From NCBI GenBank assembly GCA_027924645.1, contig BSBN01001150.1:2666001-2730000 (forward strand): a stretch of 64,000 bases of DNA, written 5' to 3'. This DNA comes from Cunninghamia lanceolata. Lineage: Eukaryota > Streptophyta > Pinopsida > Cupressales > Cupressaceae. The stretch's first letter is position 1. The number at the start of each line of letters is the position of its first letter. The notes beneath the pieces are model-generated. The model ran no database searches, was not told the origin of the DNA, and saw only the letters and a list, made by a program, of their open reading frames with translations. A program made the translations under genes and the position numbers. This document shows positions 1-10,869 of the stretch, one piece after another.

Positions 1-119
1 TGTGTTTTGGAATGAAAGAATGAGTTGAAAATGGCAAAAGTGTGTTTATAATGACCTTTTAGGGTTATATTTGCATTTTTGAATGTTTAAAATAATATAA
101 AATTGTGTTATAAGTGAAA

Positions 120-345
120 AAAAACATAAAAAAAATTTGAAAGGGCCGTGGGTGCACTCCGGGTGCGCTCCGGGTGCGAAGTTTTAAGGCTGGGTTCGCA
201 CCCAGCGAACCCGGGTGCGTCCGGGACGCACCCAACCCTTTTGTGCAGCACCCTGCCCGCACCCACAGGGCACCCGCACCCGCACCCGCACCCGAGCCGC
301 ACCGCACCCGCACCCGGCCCTGGAACAGGCGAATCCAGTAACTTA
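120..345. repeat. GC-rich GCACCC hexamer array
   Basis: Strongly GC-rich island in AT-rich surroundings, built from degenerate GCACCC / GGGTGC hexamers. The densest run is at about 238-320. The left half carries the motif mainly as GGGTGC and the right half as GCACCC, so the block can fold on itself. Overlapping ORFs on both strands are by-products of the 6-bp period. GC-rich hexamer blocks of this kind occur near the ends of some plant hAT elements, but no hAT termini or transposase are visible here. Confidence 0.7.
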
Positions 346-474
346 GTTCAACACTATTAAAAGCTAACACTCTAATGTTTATTTATTATACTATAACCTA
401 AACTATACTATAGATGTAATATTATAATTCCAACATTCTCCCCTTATTACATCAATCTAAACAAAGGATGGAAC

Positions 475-2259
475 TGTAATGTCCCCTTTCCAAGCCTAGT
501 CATTGGTGGGCCCAATAGCCTATTTCCAAATCCCGATAGGCTATGAGGTATGGTTAGGGGTTCCTCTTTACGATGGACTTCTGGTTCAATTGTTTGTGTA
601 TTCTGATGTTGGATTTGAGCTATGTGTTGTGCTAGGATGACCATGCCACTTTCAGAATGTTGTTCGAGTTCCTAGATAGTTGGCCAAGATTCTTGGAGGA
701 GCTGGCTATTTATAGAAAGTCATCCAGTTGGTTTCATTTCCCATTCCAAGACATTTGGAACATTTTGGTTCAGTTTAATTATCAATTTGATGAAGATTGG
801 AGATTTCCGCAAAGGTGATAATTAAACAAGTTATTTTATTATTATTTGCACTTAAGTCTCTAAGGTTGGAAATCTTATAAAGTGACTTAAGTGTTATAGT
901 TTTTCAGAATGGGAAAATATATTATTATTTGCCTAGGCACATTAAAGTGAGCAACATCTCCTGGAAAAGGGGACTTATTCTAAAGTTTGAGAAAAAGTAT
1001 TATTTTCCAAGAAAGAATTAATTACTTGTGTAACTCCCAGGTACCTATAAAAATGAAGTGTGAGCTCATTTTGAAGGTTTATGCTTTGGATTTTATACAG
1101 ATATGCTGCTGGTTTTGAGCCAGAAAGTTCATCTAACTTCTTGAGGACGGAAACCCTCATGAAGATGTCTAGTTTCGATGGTGCAATATCCTTCCTAGCT
1201 GGAAAATGGTGACTTCACCCTGAACAAGGATTCAATAAATTATATGGAGTTTTGTTGTTTGGATTTCTCATATTATAGTTTGGTGTGGATTTTAGTGGTG
1301 TTTGTGAGTGAGGTGTAGTAGTATTTTTGGTGTGGATTCTTGGATGTGCCTGGCTGAGCCGTACAACCAGCTGTACCCTTCATAATGGTTGAATATTGCT
1401 GTGATTTCTATACTTGCTTGTTTGTGGCATTAAATGCTAGGGAAATCTTTGTCTAGTAAAGGTGTCTCACCTCCAAGCAGATTTCAAGGATTTCTGCGCA
1501 GTTATTAGTATGTTTGAAGTGATTTTCCCTCATCAGGCCGTACGGACCTGAAATGTGTGACGTGGGTTTCTGGAGCAGATCGCTCCCTTTCTTGGCTGAG
1601 TCTTTACTTCATGTGTGTTGTGTGGGAGAAATTTACAATTAAATGGCAGATTGAGGACTGATTTCTGATATATTTTATGCATTCATATGTTGGTGATCAT
1701 CTACAGGGCCGTCGTACACTAGAGGATGGAGTTGGCATTTGATACAGTTCTGATCAGTTTGGAATCCTTACATGATATCAGCTTGGGTTTTGTGATTTGG
1801 TGCTGAATAACACTCATTCTTGTGCAGGGATTCTACTGGATGCAAATACTCATATCATGCTGATATAATGATCTAATGTATCTAGTCTGAGTTGTATGCA
1901 GCTTGGTACTCATTTGTATTCATTTTTTTAATGTTGCTCAACACATAATAACCCCTGGATGGTTTATCGCCAATGTGGAGTAATTGGAGAACTTATCGTT
2001 CTTTTTGTTCTACCCACTGAACAAGTGGTGAATCCCCACTACACAAGTGGATGCCTACTCATTAGCAGATGAATGTACTTACTTGTTGCACAATTTTTTA
2101 TCTTTGTAAGCCAAAACAAATTATGCTCTCACCTCGCCCGATTTGGGAACTTGGTGATCAAAAGTGTGGAGGTGATTTAGTTGTTCATGCTATATTGTGC
2201 TAACATTGTGTTATCCTTGTTTAAAATTTTCAAAAAAGTTTTGGGGGTTGTATGTTACA
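475..2259 (+). mobile_element. Solo LTR with 5-bp target duplication
   Basis: A 1785-bp LTR-like segment begins TGTAATGTCCCCTTTCC and ends ATGTTACA. It is flanked by identical 5-bp direct repeats GGAAC at 470-474 and 2260-2264. The TG...CA ends plus a perfect target duplication and no internal coding region indicate a solo LTR left by recombination between the two LTRs of an integrated element. A TATAAAA box lies near 1043. Parent superfamily cannot be assigned from the LTR alone. Confidence 0.85.
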
Positions 2260-2264
2260 GGAAC

Positions 2265-2673
2265 ATTACATCGATAAACATAACAGTCCATTTAGAAATC
2301 TTATGAAGTGGCTCCACCAAATCTCCCCGCTCACCTAAGACGCACCAAACCAAACATATCAATGGGTGTCCTGACTGTCCAACAATACCTATGAATTGAG
2401 ACATAATCAACTATTCACAACTACACCATTCGTCTTGTGAATTGAAGCATACTCAACTATCCACAAGAACACCACTTTGCACATGAATCGAAACATACTC
2501 AACTATTCACAATGCAATACTCCAGCTGTGAATCATGACATACTCAACTATCCACAACAAACATTGGGCTACATACTTACCAAACATTTCACGTTTGTTT
2601 GTAAAATCTCACTTTTGGGATCTTGACAACACTATCAATGACATTGTTCTCCCCTTTGATGACAACTTTTATG
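2265..2673. repeat. Short degenerate tandem repeat between two LTRs
   Basis: This stretch is the continuation of the DNA interrupted by the solo LTR. At about 2390-2575 it contains four degenerate copies of a 55-62 bp unit with the recurring phrase ACTCAACTATCCACAA and variants. No coding capacity is visible. Confidence 0.5.
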
Positions 2674-4060
2674 TGTAATGTCCCCTTTCCATCCGTAATT
2701 AACTTAATGATAGTTAGCCTTGTTTCCATGGATTTCCCGAAGGCTAACTAGGTCATTTTAAGGGAAATGACTTTTAAAATAATTAAATTTAAGTTGACCT
2801 TGGTTTTAACTTTATATTTTAAAGTTGACAACTTCAACTATTTTAAAAGTGTTATTTTCTAGCTTGGTGAGCACATGTTGAAAAAGATTATATTATTCCT
2901 TAAAGTGAATGCCCCACTTTAGTGGGAAATAAATACCTATGAAGCCATAATGCAATAATATATTTTATTTATCCTTGGCATGCACGGGAAGGTTATAAAA
3001 TGGAGTTTTGAACACTCATGGGAGTTTATGCATTTTCTGATTGAAATTTTTGTGGAGAGCTTCCAAGTTTGGTCCTGTGAGGTTGCATCCCTAATTTTCC
3101 TTCTAGTTTCAGTTGTGCAAGACCAACCCTAACTGGAATATCTAGTGATTTTATCTCAGAAATCACAAGGAGCTTCAATGGAGTCCATTTGCAGCAAACT
3201 TGGATTGAATAATTTTGATGCGTTTTGAGGTTGTTTTGGTTTGAGCTGGTTTTCAATATAATTTTGGTGTGATTTAATGCTGGTTTGTGGTAGTGTTTGA
3301 AGAGTTTTCCCTCTGCTGAGTCGTACCAATCCCCTGAAGGCTGCCGTACAAATCTCTTTGCTGAGTGTTTATTTCTTGTTGTAATGGTTGGAGGTAGCAA
3401 TGAATACACCCTATGGCCTTGGGTGCCCCAGGCAGGAGCAAATTAGAGAGCTTAGATAAAAGGAAGGGCTGATATAAGCTAGCCATACAACACATCACAG
3501 ACCGTACACGTGCTTATTGGGGGCGTGAGATTTAGAGTGCAAAATGCCTCTTCCTTGGAGCACAAAACCACCTAAAATGTGGTGCCTTGGAGTTTGGAGG
3601 GGATCTGCAGTAAGTTTGGGGTGGAGAGATCATTATTTTGGGCTAGGCAAATGATTTAGTGGTGCTGGGTATGTAATTCAGGCCTACAGCAGTGACTCCA
3701 GTTTATATCAGCAGAGGTTTCAGTGAATTTACCTTCAGTTCAGCAGTTTGGACAGCTCCACTGCAGTGTTTACAACATATTCCATCCACTGTAAACACTT
3801 CCCTATGTGGATAGTGAGTTTCTTCATCCTCCTCCTCGCTTGGTTGCATTTCGTATAAATCCAACCATTCTGCTTGTATTTGCACATCAGACACAAACAT
3901 TTCACGCTATATGAACATAGCTCGCACTTGTTGTACATTGGATGAACACGTGATGAATGGAATAGCCATTGAGTTGCTTGTTCACATTTTTTTGTTGTGC
4001 TAAGCAACCAGTTATTTGAACTGGTTCTTGGCATTTTGGTATTGGGTAGATTGCTTAGGC
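2674..4060 (+). mobile_element. LTR related to the 475-2259 element, 3' end not found
   Basis: Starts with the same 17 bases as the upstream solo LTR (TGTAATGTCCCCTTTCC) and has a TATAAAA box near 2993. Other shared phrases include CCGTAC-rich stretches around 3318-3350. No matching ATGTTACA end with a duplicated TTATG flank was found, so the 3' end is probably deleted or diverged; the given end is approximate. Minus-strand ORFs at 3026-3409 and 3703-4034 lie inside and resemble no family I recognise. Confidence 0.55.
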
Positions 4061-4106
4061 AAATCTTACATGTTATTAGAGCAAATTTGTGCCAAATCTT
4101 AAAATA

Positions 4107-4361
4107 TTATTATAACCATTTTTTGTATTATTGCACTGATCTGGATTAATTCCACAATTCCCAATTTTGTAAGGTTTTTGCAATAGCATTATTACTATAA
4201 CCATTTTTTGTATTATTGCACTGATCTGGATTAATTCCACAATTTCCAATTTTGTAAGGTTTTTGCAATAGCATTATTATTATAACCATTTTTTGTATTA
4301 TTGCACTGATCTGGATTAATTCCACAATTTCCAATTTTGTAAGGTTTTTGCAATAGCATTA
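4107..4361. repeat. 85-bp tandem repeat, three copies
   Basis: Three nearly identical 85-bp units. The phrase ACCATTTTTTGTATTATTG recurs with an exact 85-bp period (CC at 4116, 4201, 4286). The few substitutions between units imply recent local duplication. The 62-aa minus-strand ORF here is the repeat itself, not a gene. Confidence 0.9.
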
Positions 4362-4730
4362 TTACTGTAATAATGCATCTAATCAATTGTGACCATTAGT
4401 AAAGTTTGGGTGTGGTTATGAGTTATCTTTTCTGCAATGTAGGGTAATGGAATGTGTTGTAAGATTAGATCAAATTTTAAAGATCTGTCAATATGGGTAA
4501 AAACTACATTTTTTAGCGCACAAGCCCTCCACATGTCCAGCCATGTTATTGCTGTGGAGCGAGGGCAGGCAAGGAGGATTTGATCTCGAATGACACCCTT
4601 ACAAGATCAACCACGTACCACAACTCCTTGGATCTTAATGTTATTATCATTGCGATTAGTATTGTAATGATCAAGAAGCATTCTTCAATTTTGAGGTTTT
4701 CATGATAGAATCACTAATAGTTTGGCAAAA
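4362..4730. other. No recognisable gene or repeat
   Basis: AT-rich spacer. I see no ORF, terminal repeats or known motif; it lies within the presumed SCD2-like intron 1. Confidence 0.4.
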
Positions 4731-6030
4731 AAAGGCACAGGTTCGAATCGACAGAGAGGTAGCATACGTGCATCCCATATCTTCAGGCAAATTCCAGTGT
4801 ACAAGATCACAAATGCAAAATGTTACCATGTAGTCTAAGGCACAGGTTCGAATCAGGGGAGAGCTCAGCTATGTGCACCCCACCCCATACTTTAGGTACA
4901 TTCCCGTGTACAGGATCACAAATGCAAAATGCAAAATGTTACATGTAGTCTAAGGCACAGGTTCAAATCGGGGGAGAGCTCGGCTATGTGCACCCCACCC
5001 CATACTTTAGGCACATTCCAGTTTACAGGATCACAAATGCAAAATACTACCATGTAGTCTAAGGCACAGGTTCAAATCAGGGAGAGCTCGGCTATGTGCA
5101 CTCCACCCCATACTTTAGGTACATTCCAGTGTGCAGGATCACAAATACAAAATGCAAAATGTTACCATGTAGTCTAAGGCACAGGTTCAAATCAGGGGAT
5201 TGCTCGGCTATGTGCACCGCACCCCATACTTTAGCTACATTCAGGTGTACAGGATCACAAATGCAAAATGTTACCATGTAGTCTAAGGCACAGGTTCAAA
5301 TCAGGGGAGAGCTCGGCTATGTGCACCCCATCCCATACTTTAGCTACATTCCGGTGTACAGGATCACAAATGCAAAATGTTACCATGTAGTCTAAGGCAC
5401 AGGCTCAAATCAAGGGAGAGCTCGGCTATGTGCACCCCACCCCATACTTTAGCTACATTCCAGTGTACAGGATCTCAAATACAAAATGTTGCACATGTTC
5501 AAATCAAGGGAAAGGTAGCCTATGTGCACCCATGCTTTAGCCCGCATTCAGGTGTAAAGTGTCTCCCATGCAAAATGTTACCCTGTAGAATGAATAAATG
5601 AATGAATTTTAATGACGTCCACGAGTCCAAACAGCCTAAGGGACCAAGAGCCGCAGCCCTGAGACACTTTCAAAATCTTTTTGCCTCTTCTACTGTGCAT
5701 CTTGACCAAAGCGCAATCCATTATAAGTAAATTTAGGCGCACAAAGCGCAATCCATGGCGGTAGACTTTAAGATAACCTCTCAGGCACATTCCAGTGTAC
5801 AGGATCACAAATGCAAAATGTTACCATGTAGTCTAAGGCACAGGTTCAAATCAGGGGAGAGCTCGGCTATGTGCACCCCACCCCATACTTTAGCCACATT
5901 CTGGTGTACAGGGTCTCAAATACAAAATGTTGCCATGTAGTCTAAAGAACATGTTCAAATCAAGGGAAAGGTAGCCTATAGCGACATTCAGGTGTAAAGT
6001 GTCTCCCATGCAAAATGTTATCCTGTAGTA
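4731..6030 (+). repeat. ~110-bp minisatellite with B-box-like motifs
   Basis: About ten units of 105-115 bp. Each contains AAGGCACAGGTTCRAATC, then a GGGGAGAGCTCGGCTATGTG-like stretch, a CACCCCATACTTTAG stretch and ACAGGATCACAAATGCAAAA. The GGTTCRAATC core recurs at about 4740, 4845, 4960, 5069, 5184, 5293, 5402 (GGCTC variant), 5491, 5843 and 5951, and matches the RNA polymerase III B-box consensus. A unique segment at about 5585-5780 interrupts the array. It lies in the presumed first intron of the minus-strand SCD2-like gene. No matching A box or tRNA fold was seen, so these are not tRNA genes. Confidence 0.8.
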
Positions 6031-6184
6031 TAAGTAAATTTAGGCGCACAAAGCGCAATCCATTGCGGCAGAATTTAAGATAACCTCTCATTTGCTTAAA
6101 ACTATAAACGGCATATCTTGGCAATAGATCGGAAACAAACAAATAAAATTGACGAAAGGAGAAAGCAAGAAAGCAAAACTTTAC

Positions 6185-6673
6185 CGCAGGAGACGGAGAT
6201 CGGGTATTCCTTCCAGTAGATATACCAGAATGACCAATACTGTTGTGAGTGTAAGCGTTGGTGTGACTATTTGTAGTGGCGGCCCCGCCGCCATAAGAAG
6301 AGCTGTAACGAAAGGGCAAATCGTCTTCATCATCATCATCATTAGGCTGCGAAGATGCCATGACCTGAGCAAGGCGCTGAGCGGCGGCCTTTGCGGCATA
6401 ATTCTGAGACCGCTTGATGTTGGACAAACCGCCTCCTGCCGCTGACGATCCAGAGCGCCCATGGTGAGAAGGATGAGCCGGCGACATGGAAGGAGAAGAA
6501 GAAGAATTTGTGCTGGTGCTGCTCGCTCCGCTCCTTTGCCGCCCGTATATGGGGCTCAGCGCCCCTCTTTGCCGATCCATTTTTCTTTTATATTCCCGCG
6601 GGCTTCTGGTCAAGCCCGCAAACGGATTTCGCCGCTGCTGAAAATGTGCAGTTTTGTTCGGAGGTACTGACAA
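6185..6673 (-). CDS. SCD2: SCD2-like coiled-coil protein, first exon
   Basis: Minus-strand coding exon of about 163 codons ending at a donor (GCG^GTAAAG, intron from 6184). Two Met codons are possible: 6671-6673, or 6578-6580 (residue 32, MDRQRGALSPIYGRQ). The second better fits the N terminus I recall for Arabidopsis SCD2. Features in order: basic N terminus, Ser-rich run, MSPAHP, an IKRSQNYAAKAAAQRLAQVM block, an Asp/Glu stretch (DDDDEDDLPF), Ser/Gly/His-rich linker and RSPSPAV at the donor. The AAKAAAQRLAQVM block is the main basis for the call. In Arabidopsis SCD2 acts with SCD1 in membrane trafficking, cytokinesis and stomatal division. The C-terminal coiled-coil exons are not in this window and would lie beyond its left edge, implying an intron over 6 kb. 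No in-frame damage in the exon. A fragment or captured exon remains possible. Confidence 0.72.
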
Positions 6674-6808
6674 AGAGAAAAGGGATAGTTATATATACGG
6701 TGGCTCGGCAGAAGATCCGCTATGGAAACCGTTGCTTGAATTGGTCGGAGAGAGGTTTTTCAGGATTAGGATCTGTACCTCCCGTCTGTATGTGATCTGC
6801 CAAACGTT
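6674..6808 (-). promoter_or_regulatory. Upstream region of the SCD2-like exon
   Basis: Only about 135 bp (or about 230 bp from the inner Met) separate the SCD2-like start from repeat A. This is the proximal 5' UTR/promoter space. No clear TATA box in the right place was recognised. Any longer promoter is replaced by repeat A or begins inside it. Confidence 0.35.
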
Positions 6809-9172
6809 TGTAAGAAAATAAATCAAAATTTTACCTGTATGAAGTGGAAAAAATCCAAGTATAAAGTTCCCCCGGGGAACAACTTTGAATCTAAAGTAAG
6901 CGTCAGGATGAGATTCAAATGGGTTTGTGAGTTTCAAAGGGAGAATATAATTTTTTTTACATAGACGGTAAATAAATAAAAAATAATAATATGTATTCAC
7001 CATTTACCTTAAATTAAAAGAGTTTCGGAATACTAATGTATTTAATGGATGTAATTTCTTTTATCTATAATGTATTTAATGTATTTATTGGATGTAATTT
7101 TATTTATTTATGTAATCAATGATCATCTAGAATTAAATAATTTGATCAACAATGGTAAAGTTTACAATAAATTTTATTATAGAATAATTTAGAAAATGTC
7201 ATTTATTATTTATTTTTCTATTAATTCAATGTAGAAATAAAATTATTGTTTATATTTTTATTATTATTATTTTATTATTGCATTGTCAATTAATACATTT
7301 AATTCATTTGAATGAATTTAACTATATAAAGCATTGTTTATATTGTTTTATGTTACATTGTCAACAATTATCAACATATACAATAAATACATTTAAATGG
7401 TTGAGTGCATATATTGGTGATAAAGTGCTTATGACGTCGTTAGAATGAAGCTTGCTTCCATGTTAATATGGGTTGGCAAGAATTATAGGAAAATAGCTTT
7501 AGGAAATTGTCTTTGTAGATGGACAGAATTTTTCATTATGCACCCCTATTGACAGGGCATGCACTTATATTTTTTTTTTTTTTGGTTACCGGATATGGCT
7601 CCCTTAAGCCTAACTCACTCATCAAAAAAAGATGAAGTGTTTATGACATGAAAGAATTTAAAATATTGAGTGTAAATATGGGTGAATAAGTCTTTTGAGG
7701 TAACAAAAATTTAAACCATTCAATGCATATATTGGAACGAAGATGCAGGCATTGAAAAAGTATTTGCTAAATTTATAATTGTCGTACGATGTGTGAGAAA
7801 CATTTCAGAAACCTGTCATAGAAAGCTGCATATTTCTATCATAGAATGTTGTTATAGTTTCCAAGACAGAGTTATAGTAATAGCTAAAGATCTATCTATG
7901 GCCCTACATAAATAAGGTATGGAATGTCAGAAAAGTTCATAAGTTTTAGTTTTTTATTTTTATTTTGCCTTGATAGCTTTGAGTGCATTTTGTTGTGACT
8001 AAAATGAGCAAGAAAGATGTGTATGGGATCTTGTCATTTTTATGATTGTGCTTCACAAAATAGATGATAAATACATGATATTTTACGCTACAACATAGAT
8101 TTGAAGAGTATTGCAAGGTTGAAAAATCTCCCCTATCATCTCTGAAACAATATCTTCCTCTCTTTCATCATCGACTTTCTTTGCAACAATTTTGACTTTC
8201 ATTACCGATTTGGAATCATTTCCTCCTCCACTATCCACTTTGTTTTGTTAAATGCCCAAAAGAAGGAAACAATATGGAGTCTCTTTTCTTACTAGCATAT
8301 TGCAAAATTGTGGATTTTACTTTTTTATTTTTCTACACCAAATGAAGCAGGTTGTCCAGTCCTCAAAAGGGGTTTATCCCCTCCAAATCCTCTAAGTCCT
8401 TGACATGCAAACACTTGTAGATGCATTTCTAGCTAACCTTGAAATTAACAAAAAGAAAAGTCATCCTCTTCTATTTTCATTTAGTCATGTTATGTTTATT
8501 TCTGGCCCTCAATAACAATAATTTTTCAGACTACATACAAGTTCATTCATATGCAATTAAAATCAAATAGAAAATTTTAATAACGCCCTTGAGACTGAAA
8601 TAGTTTATGGGGTGACTGAGCATATCTAAGATGTACAAATAGGATAACTTCCCACATCAGTTGCATCTCTCCAAATAAGGGTTAAATTATATTAGCAAAA
8701 TTGGCAATACCCTCAAACATATTTACTTTTTCCTTGAAATAAAAATAAGAAGAGAAACTCACAAGTTCAAGATATGTGAATGGATGGCTAAAGAATCCCA
8801 TCACTGAGAGTAGAAAAGGTTAACATAAGCCTGCAAATGCCTTTGTCTACTAAGCATACATGAAATCGTCATTTTTCTTAAATGAAACCCACGATTAACT
8901 TAACTCTCAAGCCTTTTTCTAGTGCAAATAGTTCCCAAACAAGCATATCTATTTCGACACTTGCTTCATTCTCCCACCATGATATATCATTAAAGCAACA
9001 AAATTGTAGATGAAAAGATTACACTAAGAAGAGGACGCGTAGGTTTCATAAAGGCATTGTGTTACAGCTAGATCGATGACATACCTACAAATTTAGAGTT
9101 CTAGAACAAGTGTCAATGACAAAATTTTGTAGACTTGTTTACATAAATTAGAATATTATTGAGGATAAAGTA
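6809..9172. repeat. Long direct repeat, copy A (uninterrupted)
   Basis: About 2.36 kb whose second copy is found in three pieces at 13998-14697, 24240-25511 and 58109-58697. Shared phrases include TCAAAATTTTACC at the start, GGATATGGCTCCCTTAAGC in the middle and ATTGAGGATAAAGTAG at the end. Copy A keeps the uninterrupted sequence at both sites where copy B carries insertions: near 7334 (GTTTATAT) and at 8581-8600 (TAACGCCCTTGAGACT). Both copies start TGT(T)AAGAAAATAA, which would suit a long LTR, but no CA end, PBS, polypurine tract or target duplication was found. Treat as a segmental or repeat-family duplication of unknown class. A minus-strand reading frame around 8040-8300 is shared with copy B. 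Confidence 0.8.
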
Positions 9173-9387
9173 GTGTTATCCTCGAATTTAGTTGACTCAA
9201 TTCATGGGATAACCCCTACAAAACTTGTTCATTTTGTAGCCCATGAGCTCTAGGCACGCAAATTGAGACAAATTTATATTGGCCTCATGTGTGGTTAAAT
9301 GCCTCAAAAAGTCATTTTGAGTTGCGTTAAGTTTACCTCTTTCAAAAAGTACAATCAGTTTTTTTGAGACTTAGCATTTTTCTTGAT

Positions 9388-10745
9388 ATGCAAAGTCAAA
9401 GAATTTCTCTAACATTGCATATGCAAAGTCGGAGAATTACTCTGACATTGCATATTTTTGAAAGTTGTCTAAAAATGCAATTGCAAAGCAAAACCCCACT
9501 CCTACACATGCAAGAGTGGAGAATTTCTTCACACCTGCATACTTACCCGGCACCCGTGGCATTAATGGTAATTAATTGCAAGGTGATTATATATAATCAT
9601 TGCGCTTATTTTAATTTTTATTGTTGCTTTTTACATTTTACCTGACACCATTTTTGAACTTCCCTACTACCCCGTTCGTCGTTTCTCACCGTGATTGCAA
9701 GCGATTGTTCGTGGAGATTCCCTTGTTTTCAACAAGTCATTGTTTGTCTCAAGTTAGTTTTTGTTGTTCATGTTTCATTTCCTTTGCATTACTTGTTTTT
9801 TCTTTGAGCATTGTCTATTTTGTTTTGTTTTAAATCGAACCCTAGGTTTTAATTTTTTGTCGACTGCCTTTTAAACACAGTCAGGGGTCGCGAGAATTTC
9901 TCTGACCCCCACAAGTCTTAAAACCATCATCGATGGTGTTACTCGAAGAATAATCTCTGAGTAACACAACCTTCAATGCAAAACTTCCCACTAACCCTAA
10001 GCAACATAGCTTTCAAAACATTTGTTTTTAACCTCACCGATTTAAACCTCCTGTGAATAACATTGTTTGTAACAATGTGTTGTTCAAAGAAAATTCTCTG
10101 AATAACATCACTGGTTATTAAAATCGATGTTGTTCAAAGAATTTTCTCTGAACAACACCAAACCTAAACTTTAGCCGAAGTCCACGTTTGGCTGACATGA
10201 CTTTCAGAGAATTTTCTTTGAAAGTCATAACATATGCATCATCCAATATGTATTTCAGATAAAATTCTCTAAAATATATAACCTACCAAAAACTAATATG
10301 TATTTCAGAGAATTTTCTCTAAAATACAGAACCTGCTCTATCAAGGTAAAATGCAAGTCAGAGTAAATTCTCCAACCTGCATCCAAAGAGGTAACCCCCA
10401 AATGCAGTTCGGAGAATTTTCTCTGACTCGCATTATGTTAAGTTTTTCCCCTATGCAAGAGTAGAGAATTTCTCTGCCCCTGCACTTCTTGTTTGGTTTT
10501 ACCCAATGTAGTTCAAACAATTTTCTCTGAACTGCACAGAAAACTTGGTCTACTCTAAGTAGTTCAGAGAATTTTCTCTAACCTACACTCTGACAATTGA
10601 ACTACCAAAATGTAAGGTCAAAGAAATTCTCTGACCCTACACTTTGTAAAAATGACCTATCCATGCTAAGGTAAAGAATTTCTCTGACCTTGCACCAAGT
10701 GTTGTTCTTCAAATGCAGAAGTGCAGTTTTTCTCCACAATTGCAT
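9388..10745. repeat. Array of about 20 hairpins with a GAGAATTTTCTC core
   Basis: Imperfect palindromes of 28-34 bp recur, mostly 49-55 bp apart from 10075 onward. Positions: 9388-9420, 9421-9453, 9508-9540, 9884-9909, 9936-9967, 10075-10108, 10126-10158, 10197-10228, 10248-10280, 10298-10329, 10351-10382, 10402-10433, 10454-10484, 10506-10536, 10559-10586, 10610-10641, 10664-10694 and a degenerate one at 10713-10745. All share a core near CAGAGAATTTTCTCTGA. The outer arms differ between units but remain self-complementary, for example TGACTTTC/GAAAGTCA, TGTTGTTC/GAACAACA, GGGGTC/GACCCC and GTGTTACTC/GAGTAACAC. Many units are bounded by ATGCA/TGCAT. Spacers are unrelated. Small ORFs here are incidental. 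Confidence 0.85.
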
Positions 10746-10869
10746 ATTTCTTGCCAAATGAAAATATGCTAACTGTGGAGAGTTTCAACATCATCTTGCA
10801 GTTTCTCAGCAAATGTCAGAAGCCTCTCCTGCAAAAAAGAACATGAAGTACAAATATTAAGGGGTGGTT

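Noticed and set aside
65..370. ORFs on both strands in the GC-rich block
   Set aside because: They translate the GCACCC hexamer repeat; no domain or splice context.
3703..4034. Minus-strand ORFs as an SCD2 exon 2
   Set aside because: Cys-rich sequence unlike the Ser-rich or coiled-coil continuation expected after RSPSPAV; it lies in or beside LTR-derived DNA.
4731..6030. tRNA genes suggested by GGTTCGAATC
   Set aside because: No A box, acceptor-stem pairing or cloverleaf around any copy; the units are a minisatellite.
9388..10745. CRISPR-like array (regular repeats with unique spacers)
   Set aside because: The genome is a plant's, repeats are imperfect palindromes with variable arms, and no cas genes exist. 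The spacing resemblance is superficial.
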